Assembly: GCA_013398055.1 (NCBI GenBank)
Contig: VZRS01003934.1
Coordinates: 248,001-312,000, forward strand
DNA length: 64,000 bases
Direction of reading: 5' to 3'
Source: Ifrita kowaldi
Lineage: Eukaryota; Chordata; Aves; Passeriformes; Cinclosomatidae
The notes under the pieces were generated by a model. The model did no database searches, was not told where the DNA came from, and saw only the letters and a list, made by a program, of their open reading frames with translations. Position 1 is the stretch's first letter. Every line of letters starts with the position of its first letter. Made by a program: the position numbers and the translations under genes. Below are positions 15,601-27,200 of the stretch, one piece after another.

Positions 15601-18600
15601 GGACGGGGTGGATTTTTCCTTCCATGGCTGTAGTTCTGCAGGGCACCCAAACACCATATAAATGTCTGGACTGACACAATACCACAGGAATTTGACAGAG
15701 TTCAAAGCTGGGATGTGGTCAGACTCCTTGTGTGCAAACCTCATCTTCTCTGAGAGTCCAACACCAGGTAAGACTGTAGAACCCTCCTACCCCTCTGAGC
15801 TCTTATTTTCTCTCCTATTTTGTCTCCTGTTTGAGCCTTTGCTTCACTTCCCTTCAAGCACTTGGCTCTAGCAGTTGGTGCATCTCATCTTTCACTTTGA
15901 AACTCCCTGTTCCTACTAGCTATTGAGTCACATGGGAATTGCAGATCCTAACAGTTTGGAAGCTAGAAGACATTTAAAAAAATAAAGCCTTAAAAAACTG
16001 TATTGTCTTAATTCCTGGAGGAGGTGGATTGTAACTCATTGTAACTCATGTCCTTGAGTACTCTGGTTAGGTGCTTAGCCCATTTCCCTTGTAAGCTAAT
16101 TTTTTTTTTTTTTCTGTGTGAAATATTTGCCCAAGGACTTTCTTCTATCTCCAGCTTAGTAGTAACACTTGTGGAGAATGACTGCTTCTTAAAAGACTAT
16201 CAAGTGTGGGTAGAGGACACAGACAAGCAGCCTGGTGGGGGAATTGGTAGGGGTGTTTTGGATGAATTATTACATGACTGTAATCATTTGATTCAGGCAT
16301 GAACTTTCCTGAAGCAGGGAATTTTGGGTTCTGGGTTCAGCTGTGAGAGCTGAATATGGGTTTCCAGATGGGCATCCACACTTCTTGAAGAAAACCCCAG
16401 TTCAGTCTTGGCCATCAAGGCACCGGATTTCTTCCTTGATGCTCTCCCGGAGCTTCATAAATACTCTGTGTCCCAGAGAGGCTGTGAATTGTCCAGGGGC
16501 TGTTGGTCAGACCTGCCAGCAGAGGCCACTGGACCTGAGAGCATCGAGGGGCACACCAGGGCCAGGCCCTGGCGAGTGCTGCGGATTTTATCTTTCTTTG
16601 TTCCCTTGAATTTTGCTGTAGTGCATGGCCATACCTCAGGACTTCCGAAGGCTGCTTCCCTAATCTCCCCAGCAGGATTACTGCCTCTGGTAATCATGAG
16701 GGCTTGGACTAGCCATCAGCTTTATCAGGAAAGCTTCTTTCCGGCCAAGCCAGTAAGAGCTTTGTGAAGTGGGAATCTTGGGTTGAAGCTGCTCTTCTCA
16801 TATTTCACAGATGGCCTCAATGAATGATTTACTAGGAGAGTAAAAGATTAGCCAGATTCCTCCAACTGCATCTCAAGTCATATAAAGCACTTGGTTTTAT
16901 TGGAGCCTGGACAATTCCTAATTCTTTAGCCTCGTTAGACTGTTTTACAGTGACTAATTGCCCTGTGCTCCCTCCCTGGGAATCAGGTGTCTCCTGGGGA
17001 GGGGTCCACGCTCCTTGCACGAGCCTCACCTATGCCCTGGAACAGCCATGCCAGTGAAGGCTGCTCCACGTGGGCAGGTACCCAATGGCCTTGAGACGTG
17101 ATGTCTCCAGCTGTGTTTTACTGGAGAGGCTCGTGTCCTTTTGGGAGAGAGATGGTAAAGAGAATACTTAATATATGCAGTGAGATGTTCCCATAAAATT
17201 ATCAAAAGCTTTGCAGAATCTTCCTGTGGAGAAAACCATCACTGCTGAGTTCAAGCGAACAGTGGTTTGGGAAGGGCAAAATCTCTTGCTTTAATATTTT
17301 GTCTCCAAGGCTTGGATGAGCTCTACTGGGGGAAGGGAGATCACCCCATGTTTGCCTGTTACAGAGTTTCTCATATTTTTCTCCTTTACACTACGCAACC
17401 AGAACTCTATGTCTGTCTCTCTGTGGCAGTTTCTACAGAGTCTGGCTGTTTTAAAAGACTGCTGTACTGATTTAAACATCCAAGTTGGAAAAGCAAGGTT
17501 TAAAGTGGACATACTTTTTCCTTTAGAGTGAGACTTGTTAAAGATCTTTGTTAAATTATTTACAAGGAGTCTCACGAGATGAACAGATCTTTGCATGTAA
17601 TCATTTGTATGACTTCCCTTGTGCTTTTCTCCCCTGCCACTAAATCAAAACACAATCATGAGATCACTAAAGGACTTGCAGGGAGGGTTGGCCCGTTGCT
17701 ATTGATATATGAAGTGTACACGCTAGAAAGTCTAAAGCAGTATTGGCATGTGCTGATCTCCTGTGAACAGTCTTTGATTTACAGCCGTCAGAGATGAGAG
17801 CCCTGGGGCTTGGTGGGGGAACCAACCCCTAGCAGAAATGCTTAAAATACTCAGAATTTAGCCAACAGGCTAAGAAAAGAGGAGTTTATATCTTCCTTTC
17901 TCTCTGCTGTGATCTCCTCTCATACAACACCTGAAGTTATGCAAGACACAGGGATGAGAAGAATGTCTTTGTCCCCAAGACATTCCAAAGTTTTTGAAGA
18001 TCCTCAGTCTGCTCCAGAAGTACAAGGATAATAAAATTTGCTACTTTTCTGATTTTTCATCACCATTTGGACAGAAAAATTGGGGCTGAACCTATACCCT
18101 TGCAGTTCCTCTTAGCTGAACCTGTAGCATAAAGGAGTCCCCTTGATTAAAGCTCCCCCACCACAGTTCTTCAAGGCTAAAATTTTAGCGCAAGTTGTAG
18201 CAGGGTGAGGGAAGAGTTATAAAAAGTACAAAATTCTGTCTTCTTCTCAGTTAAGGCAGAAATAAAACATTTGTGCACATTTCCAGGACAGAACACTATC
18301 TACCACCAGTTGTGTCTTGTATAAACAAGTTGTGCCTTGGCATTTGTTGCACAATTATTCAGGCCTATCAGTCAGAAGAGCAAACCTTTATTTTGAGATG
18401 AGTGTGTCCTCCCCACGATCCAACTGGCCTGCAGGAGCAGAATATTAACACCAAACATAATTTTAAAAGCAAATGGCATCCTTTGATGTTTGAATATAAA
18501 AAAGGACAGCCTGTGTTTCTGAGGGCAACATCAAATCTCAGGGGATTACTCACCATGGCAATTTTTTTGAGGATATTAAGTCACTCACACAGATTTTATC

Positions 18601-21600
18601 TACAGGCTGCCAGACCAGGGGGATCCCTGGGGTTGCTTGAATGTGATCTCCCACCAGTGACCATCGAAGGTCGTGGAGCCCTGCAAGTCCTCATCAAAGA
18701 CTGAGACTCCACTTCTCATTGCCAAGCAGGTTGGGCCGTTGATCATGGTTTGAAAAGGCACTGTCAAAAGATGGAGAAATTAACAGGAAGAATTGAAAGT
18801 CGTGAGAAAACACAGTGAAAATAGTGAATTTCTTTGATTTTTGAATCTCTCTCTTGTTATTTTCAGATGTAAGATCATTGTGCCAGATGTACCAAATGAA
18901 CACCTGGGACCCTGACGCTGTACTCAGAAAAGGCGCCAGGCCGTGATTCCAGCCTTTTGCTGTGCCTCCCACCATGTTTGCATGTCTGGAAGCCTCTGTC
19001 AGCAATGGTGGGACAGCTCTGCAATGCACTGCTAGAAAACATTCCTCTTGCAATGCTGTCTTGCTTCTTATTCTGTTCCTCCTGTTATTCTATTCCTCCT
19101 GTCACTGCCAACGCAGCAGAGGATTTGCTCCTACAGAAGGGGTTGTTCTCCATGTGCCTGCCCTTGTCCATGCACAGATTTAAGATACCCCTTTCTGAAG
19201 GCAAACAGGAATTGGAAAAAGCAATAAGCTAAAAATTGAAATTAAAATGTATTTATGAGATTACTTAAAATGCCCGTTTCTCACTATTTTGTGAGGATCC
19301 TGTCTGACACCGGCATGAGGGCAATTGCTTGGGAGAAGAGAGAGGTAGGGATAAGAAAGGAAACAGCTGTGGTCCCTTTTTGGAGTGTTTGCTCTTATTC
19401 ATCCCCTTAGATGTATCCCAATGTAAATAACCTTTCAGATCTCTTTACAAAGTGATTGCTAAGTGGGACTGAGGAGAAGGTATTCTGTAATGTAATAATT
19501 TCTGTCTTTTCTCTTCATTTTCATGCTTGGTCATAGAGAAGAAATGTGGCTGGTTGTTAATTTGAAAGCATTTCTAGTTGTGATAGCATAATAAATATGA
19601 AAGTTCACAGGATCCTGACAGCTGCCGATGTATTGAGGCTTTCAGATGAAAAAATGAAAGCTGCCTGTAAAGGATTCCCATTTGTCATGGAAACCCCACA
19701 ATACCACAGGACAGCTGCTTGCCTGGGATCTGTACCTCATATGTAAGGAACCAGAACAGACATGTGCTCTATTGTACAAAAAGTACAACCCCACAGAGAC
19801 AGGTAAATCATTCTTTATAAGGGAAAAACATCATCTAGAATTAACGTTTTCTGTAAAAGATGATTTTCAGGGTTTGCTTGCTATCCAACGTAATTAAAAT
19901 ATGGCTTAAAATACATAAATTATGGTCTTTTATATTCTAATGCCCTAGTAACCTCCTCTGGAGATGGATTTGGTGCTGCTGCAAGTGTGGCTGGAGAGCT
20001 GGTGAGGTCTGGCTTGGCAAGGAGCTCTTCTGTAGTTAAGCACAAAGGTGAAGCAGGTGGCAAAAGTTTCCTGAGAGATGTTGGGTCTGGAGTCTTTCCT
20101 CTCCTCAAGCCACTCTGTGCTTTACCTTGTTCCCTGTATCAAATAATGTGGTGAGATTTCATTTGAAAGTGAGAATGAAAAAAAACAGTCCAGGGCTGAA
20201 GCTTTACCAAGCAGCTGGAAATTAGGAAAGGCTAAGCTGTGATGCAAAGGTAACACAAATTTCGTGCAAAAGGTGAACTTCTGAAAAATCTCCATCTGGT
20301 TGTTTTGGGGTGCTTTTATTTTTCATGGGGTATCTTTGCAAGGGTTTCAAACACATCCTTGGACTTCAGTGTGACCAGGTTGCTTGGGAGGCTGCCACAA
20401 AGGGTCCCTCAACAAAACAGGGGTATTGCCATGAAGTTCAGGAAGGAGGAATAATTCCCCTCAAGTTCCCCATGAGCCTCCTTGTTGGTATATTTTTAGC
20501 AATGGCTCCTTTAAGTTCACTCTGTGTCAGGAAATTCTGTACTGAGCTTTCCACTGTGCCACACTGTGCTGGCAACGTCACAAGGGCAAAGCACATCTGC
20601 ATGGAAGAGTTTATCTAATATTAATTCCCTTAACTTTGGCAGATCCAAAGATTCCCTCCCATCCTTTCTTCTTCTCTCCACTTTTTGGTTATTGCTTCAA
20701 ATAACCAAACCAAAGGAAGACAGCAAACCTTGTAGAGCAGGGGTGATAAAATTATGAAAATAAAATGTCAAGATTAACCCAATTGCAGGCTCACTGTCCA
20801 CAGACATAGGAAAGTGAAGGAATACAGAAGGAAGCTTTCAAAATTCTGTTTCCTTGCCAGAGCTCAATCTCCAGACACTAATTTAGCTGTGCTAGAAATC
20901 CATGTAAATGTATTCCTCTGTTAAGCAATATATTCCCTGCGAAGCAGCTCTGGAGCAGCTGTTAGCTACAGGCTTTCCACAGGTTGAGGTCTCTGGGTCA
21001 GGAACACTCATCTTCTACCAGCACAGCCCCCTGCACTGCTCCACACATCCGTGATCTGTCTTCAAGCAAGGTGAGTTCCAGGTTTCAAAGTGCTGTAGCT
21101 CAGCTCATGACAGGCTGAGGGCAGATCGAGTGTTTGTTGCTCTGCCAGAGGGAGATGTGTCGAGAGACTCAGCACTGTCCCTTGTCACACCTTTGCTGAA
21201 AACAGCACTGACTTCACTGTGAGGAGCAATGCCTGGCTGCTGCATGCTCGCTGCAAGTCACTTAAGATGCTGTTCCCATGCATTCGAACACAGACACTTC
21301 TTTTTCTTTAAGATGGTCTTCCTTTTCCAGTGCCTTCAGGCTCGCAGAGTGCCCATGGCCAGATGAGACGCTGGGCCTGAAGGAGAACAACCTTAACTTT
21401 GTTGCTGCTAAAGACAGAGATTATATTTAATATAAAAGTTGTTGTCTTGGGCAACCTTCATCTCACCAGTGCACAATTCCAGAACTCTTTAAATTAAGTC
21501 TGGAGGCTAAAAGTGTATTAGTCATTGCCCATACGTCTTGGGGGAAGCAGGGCTCTCTAAAGTTATTGTTAGCATTAGGCATCTGGTTTATGTTTATAAT

Positions 21601-23790
21601 GATTTATTCAGCAATGGGAGACAGGTAAGGAACCATCGTGGAAGACAAACTAGAAAAGATTGGGTTTTTCAAAGCTCTGAAGCCATAGCTAAATCAAAGT
21701 TGTCTGACTTCAAAAAGAATATCTAACTTTATTAGATTCTTTAAACAATGTACAATGCTCACAAAGTTGGCAGCTATTATTAGAGGCAGATTTGGTAGCA
21801 AAGCCTGTTCTGGAGGTTCATGTCCCTTCTAAGTACAAGATCCTGTTCTTAGGTCATGATTCTGGCTTTTGTTTTTTTTAAGAAAAAAAAATTCAGCTAA
21901 GTACTTCAATGGCCTGCGAGAGCCAGGGAAGAATACATTATTTTTTTCAGTGTTATAATAATTCAGGAAATCCTTTCTTTGGAAAGATCTAATGCTTCCA
22001 TACTTTGAAAGGGGGACTTGAAATCCAACGTGGAAAGATAGGCTTTGTGCTAAAGAGAGCGTGTTGCCATTGCCATAAGGGTCTGGCCACAGTTTTTTCA
22101 GTTTTATGAGACTCAGAAGAAGTCTAGTTTGTGTCTGTGCAGCAGGGCTTTGCAAGGGTTCAGCTAAGATTAGACAAGAGTCTCTGCTTGTGTCTCCTCG
22201 TGCCTGGTCCTCATGGGCCTGTGCCAGTAGTGGAATTGGTCTTTCCTGGCAGGGACCAGCTCTTGTGCAGCAGGGCTTGGGGAGGGAGAAGAGGAAGCCC
22301 ATCCACTGCACTGCTGACATTCTGGAGCAGGGATGGGGACTGTGCCTGGAGGCAGGAGCCAGTGGGACAGGGAAGGTCGGGAAGGATAGGCTGAGAGGTT
22401 ACGGTTCCATGCCTGTTTGATCCCCTCTCCCAGCCTGATGGGTATTCCCTTCCTCTCCTGTCAGGAAAGACACTCACAAGCAATAATCCTCATTCCCTTC
22501 AGGCGTGGATCTGGCAGGGAACACACCACTGGCTGCAGCTGCCCCAGGTTGTGGAGGTCCCACCTCAAGGGCAGGATGCAGCCCAGGCCCTCCTGGGATG
22601 TAAGTGAAAGCTGCATCTGGAGATCCTCAACTCTTCACTGAACACACACTTGTTCACCTCATTCACTTTTTGGATAAAAGTTGCTGTTCTGTCTCGCAGC
22701 TGGTGCACTCAGCAAATTCAGTCTCCACAGTGGCAATCCCAAGCTGCTGGACAGGGACTTCTCAATTTTCTTTCTGTGACACAGAATTGATAAATCCTTG
22801 TCATTGCTCTGTTCTCTGCCTTGTTGCAGACTAACCTGCCTTCCTGCTGAGAAGCCACGGTGAAGGGACACACGGGGCTGGGCAGCCAGAGGTGCCAGCT
22901 GCCAGAGCAGGCTGGAGATTTCCAGTGCCTTCTGTTTTCCTGCAGGATGAAAAACAGGTCTATGCAACTATAACTGCATGCAGGCACTGGATTTACAAAT
23001 CTTTTTTTTTTGCCATTCTCCAAAACACCCCTTGACCCAAGGGATGACCCACCTTGGGTTTGCCACCTTGCGGAGGAAAAATTCAATAAAATGTTGTGGA
23101 TTTGTGGGGATAACATAGCTCATGGAGAACTTACCAGGGCTCTGCTATAAACTCAGCATGCCTGTGCCACCAGGTTCAGCCAGTCCTGAGCAGAGTCACC
23201 TGTCAGACCTGCAGCCATCCCACAATGAAAATAAACAACCCATGTTTTGCATGGTTGCCCTTCACCTGAGGTGAACCCTACACGTACCGTCTGTCCCATG
23301 GCTCTTTGTCCTGGCCAAGGCACCATGTCATAGATGTCACAGCAAACCCTGAATGCCTGTGAGTGACATCCACACTGTGTGATACATACAGTGTGAGAAC
23401 CAAACCGACACCCGGTGTGGGGAATTCGTGGAGCTGCTGGAAGAAAGCCAACATCCCACTCCTGCTTGAGTTAAAAAAATGTCCCAGCACTGGATCCACC
23501 AGCTCAGCTAGAGCAGGGCTGCTTGGCCAGATGACAGGCCTGGCTCTCTCTCCAAAGTGGATGAATGCCAAAGGGGATTTTAAATTTCCAGATGCTTTTA
23601 AAATAAAAATAATGCCTCTGCTGTAAACTGGCTTTGAATGGACGCCTCCCCTTCAGCCAAATAGCTGGCTGATATGGGTGAGCTGACTGGGCAATAAAAC
23701 CTTTCACTGCAATCTGGTGCATGGTGAGCACTGGCCAGCCCTATGTAGAGGCTGGCAGCTGGACGCGGCTCCCTATGGAGCCCTCCAGCC
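12666..23790. other. Intergenic, no recognised gene
   Basis: About 11 kb with no supported exon. Only simple local duplications were noted: a 17-base unit repeated near 19073-19106 (ATTCTRTTCCTCCTGT), and a TGTAACTCAT repeat near 16029-16049. Open frames, including 205 codons on the minus strand at 14393-15010, have no recognisable domain. Confidence 0.55.
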
Positions 23791-23925
23791 CTCCCCATGG
23801 AGCCTGCTCTCCCCACAAGCCTGCCCTCCCCATGGAGCCTGCTCTCCCCACAAGCCTGCCCTCCTCATGGAGGCAGCCCTCCCCACAGAGCCTGCCCTTC
23901 CCACAGAACCAGCCCTCCCTGCTGC
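23791..23925. repeat. 35-bp minisatellite (about 3-4 copies)
   Basis: Two near-perfect 35-base units (23791-23825 and 23826-23860) start with CTCCCCATGGAGCCTGCTCT. A diverged third unit and partial fourth copies run to about 23925. The unit is C-rich on the plus strand. It explains the repetitive open frames in several phases here. Confidence 0.9.
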
Positions 23926-24089
23926 CAGGCAGGCAGACACGCTCCCAGAGCCCTCTGGCTCCAGATAAAAATCTTTATGCACTCTTCATTTCTGTTTTTT
24001 TCTTTTGGGGGGAAGGGAAAATGCTTTGTGAGAAGAAAGCTGGCAATAGTGGAATGGGAATGAAAAGATTTTGGGGGAGTGTTGTCATG

Positions 24090-24216
24090 AACATTCAAAA
24101 GGCACGTGGATGTGTCACTTGGGGATGTGGCCTATCAGTGAACACAGTGGTGCTGGGTTAATGGTTGGACTGGATGATCTTAGAGGGTTTTTCCACCCTA
24201 AACCATTCTGTGATGG
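24090..24216 (+). mobile_element. CR1 LINE, truncated 3' end
   Basis: The segment reads AAAAGGCACGTGGATGTG, then CACTTGGGGATGTGG, then TGGTGCTGGGTTAATGG, then TTGGACTGGATGATCTTAGAG, a TTTTTCCA block and CCATTCTGTGATGG. This is the standard order of the 3' UTR of avian CR1 elements: TTGGACTxGATGATCTTAGAGG, then TTTTCCAACCT, then ATTCTGTGAT. Only about 125 bases remain, a typical 5' truncation. No reverse transcriptase reading frame is present nearby. It is the clearest transposon in the window and points to a bird. Confidence 0.92.
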
Positions 24217-27200
24217 TATCCTGTGGGGCAGGACTGGTGACAGAGTGACATTGCAGGACCCTGCACACGTTGCTTGGGATCAGGACACAGACATTTCTAA
24301 GCCAACCCTGGGTGAATCCCTCTGCAAACAACCTACACCTGGCAGCCGCCAATCAGCATAACAAGACTGGTGAATTAATTTCCAGGTGTCCCTGGGCAGC
24401 CACCCAGTGGTGCTCCGGGGCCCTGGGAGCTGGGGCAATTCCTCCACAGCCCCCATAACCCAATTTTACCTGCACACTAGAGATTTGGGCATCCCTGGCC
24501 TGCATGGAGATGATCTCATTTCTCCAGTGCGGCTGGGGAGTGTTTTGTGAACCCAGCCTGGGCCGTGCTATGGCTATCGAAATGTAAGTGAGACAGCTCC
24601 CACATCCGTGTCAATGAGGGTCAGGAAGGGCCATGGCAGGGAGGGGACACCCAGGGCTCTGCAGCCCATCACCTGCCCACTTACCCCCTGCTGCCCATCA
24701 TCGAGGGCTTCAGAGACATCTTCTCACTTGTGGGTGGAGGCCGGGCTTGAAGGCCGCACACGGGGGATGCAAGGTCCCTGCAGTCCCCTCTAGTGTGAAG
24801 GTGATGCCGGGTGTGCATCAGCTCTGCCTTGCAGCACCTTCAGCAGCTCCTCTGCCAGGCATTGTGTGACCAACAAGGGGAGGGGGGGACGTGTCTAATC
24901 CTTGTTCCTGTTTCAAATGTCACTCGATTCCTCGTGGCATCTCACAAAAGACTGAATGGGCAGCAAACATAAAGGCGAAATAATCCTTATGCTGGGAATG
25001 CCTTTGAACAGCCCTGACCTGCCTCCACAGGCATCGGCTGGCGCAGGGGATGCCACACAGTTCCTGTGCGTCTGAAATTTTGAAGGTGGGAGACAGGATC
25101 CTGACTACAATATTTGCATGTGGATTAGAATTTCAAATGCCAGAACAGATATCTGTGTTGCTCCATGTTACTCATTTCTTCCTGACTTGATGTGCCTGGT
25201 CATTGAGTAAGAACCACAACAAATTCGGTTTTTTACCTTGTTTACCTTTACCTTTTTACTCTTGTTTGGCTTTTTAATTACATCTCCTTTGACACTGCAC
25301 TCTGGCCTCAACAAATTTGTTTGTGATTCTCCTGTGATATGCATGCTGTAGCAGCAGATAGTAGCACATAATCATTTAACATATGAATGCTGTCAGAGAC
25401 TTTAATCAAACTCAAAATCGTTGCCTTTGTGTCCCGCACTAACTCGTTCTGACTGCACAAAGTGAGCCCAGCTCCCCAACACAAAGAGCAATCGCAGCCT
25501 GGCTCTTTGTCTACTCTCTTTGCATAATTTCCTGAACTCTGCCCTGTTCCACCTGCTCACTACTGTTAAGCTTATTTATGGATAATTAATATGCATCCCA
25601 TTCCACAAATACACAAAATGCATAGATTTTTTTTTTTTGGAGGAGCTGTGGAAACAAGCCTTTCACCACGCATGGTCCTCTCCAGTCTGCAAGTCTTGAA
25701 GTCCAAATGCTTCATCAGCACTTTTCGAGCCTTCCCTGAAACACCGATGTGTTCCGGTCCTCGCACCGGGAATTCAAACACTCTTTTGGGGGATGGAGGA
25801 TAAGTCGCAAATGTTGTTTTGTTTCGTTTTGTTTTGTTTTTCTATTTTTTTTACCAAAACCTCTGACAGGATGGCTGGGCGGGATGCTCCCTGCTCCAGC
25901 TTGCTCCACAGCCAAGGCAGTGTTTCTGCGGCGTTCGCAGCCCTGACCCCGGGGCTCCCGGAGGAAGTGTGGGGTTCCTGGAAAGCATTGTTCCCGCGTT
26001 TGTTTGTTCCACGGCCTTCCAGCAGCTGCTGGGAAGAAGCAGAATAAAGGGCAGCATACGGGAGCAGCTCCTGCAGAGGGGACCCGGCAAACAGGACCGT
26101 GTGCGCTGGCTGAGCCTGCTTGGGCACAAGCCTGCACGACCACCCCTGCCCGCACACAGCCAGCACCTCCCGCTGCTGGTCCATGCCTGAGCCCACACGT
26201 GGGTGCATGGAGGTGTCCACTGGTCCCAAAGGCTCTTCTGCAAGGAGAACAGGCAGAGCTTTGCTGTCAAAAGCTCTCAGGTATGATCCCAGTGCAGCAT
26301 TCAGAGGAGAACTGTTTCTCTCCCACACTGTCCCTCCAGGTGCATCACACCTTGAAATGTGAATGCAACCTCAGGGCCAGCCAGGCTGATGCTGATTGTG
26401 TTTCAGGAAAGCCTCTGCCCCTGCTCTTCCCTTGGACTTCTTCTTCAAGGCACCCATCACTCTCCTCCTGGTCCCCCAGGCATCCCTGTGACCACCCCTG
26501 GAACTTCAATACAGTCCTGCACCAGCTCTGCCAATGCTTCACCTCCTGGGATGCTCACTCCAGGCAGGCAGAGCCAAAAGAAAAAAAAATCCAGCCTGTC
26601 TGCTGAGCAAAAGGTCCAGGAGGAGGAAAAACAAACAGAGGAAAAGCCACAACATTCAAGAACTGGACATATCACTGTATACTTAAATAATGACAAGGTC
26701 CCTAAGAGCTGTGTTTGCAGAAATGCTGCAGAAAAGGCATAAATTTTACATGAAATGAAGTAATAGCAAGCACAAGAGTGTCACAGACAGTGTCTGTGTC
26801 TGGCACTCAACACAGCTGATATGGTGACCTCCAGCCTGACAAAGCTGCCGGGCTCTCCAAGAGCACAGTGACACCCACTGAGAGATGGGGAAACGGAGGC
26901 ATGAGTATATGCCTCAGCTTTTCCCACCAAACTGGCAGCAGGACAGAACTGCCCCTGGGATGCTGGCCTGGCACCCACATTGTGCCCTCTCCTACCCCAT
27001 CCTCATCCCCATCCCAGCCCACTCAATCTCATGTCATGTCATGTTCTCTCATTTCCTCCCACCCTATCCAACCCGTCCTATGGCTCTCCTTGTCCTGGTA
27101 AGATGGCTCAACTCACCATGCTGGGGATACTCAGGGACATCCTGCTCCCAATCCAGGCACTGCACCAGTGCCAAGGGAAGGACCCACGGCAGCTCTTGTG

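Noticed and set aside
23791..23925. CRISPR-like array
   Set aside because: The copies are directly adjacent with no unique spacers, and the window is animal nuclear DNA, so this is a minisatellite.
24900..24950. tRNA-like TTC-GATTCC box near CACTCGATTCCTCG
   Set aside because: No A box, anticodon arm or acceptor stem could be assembled around it.
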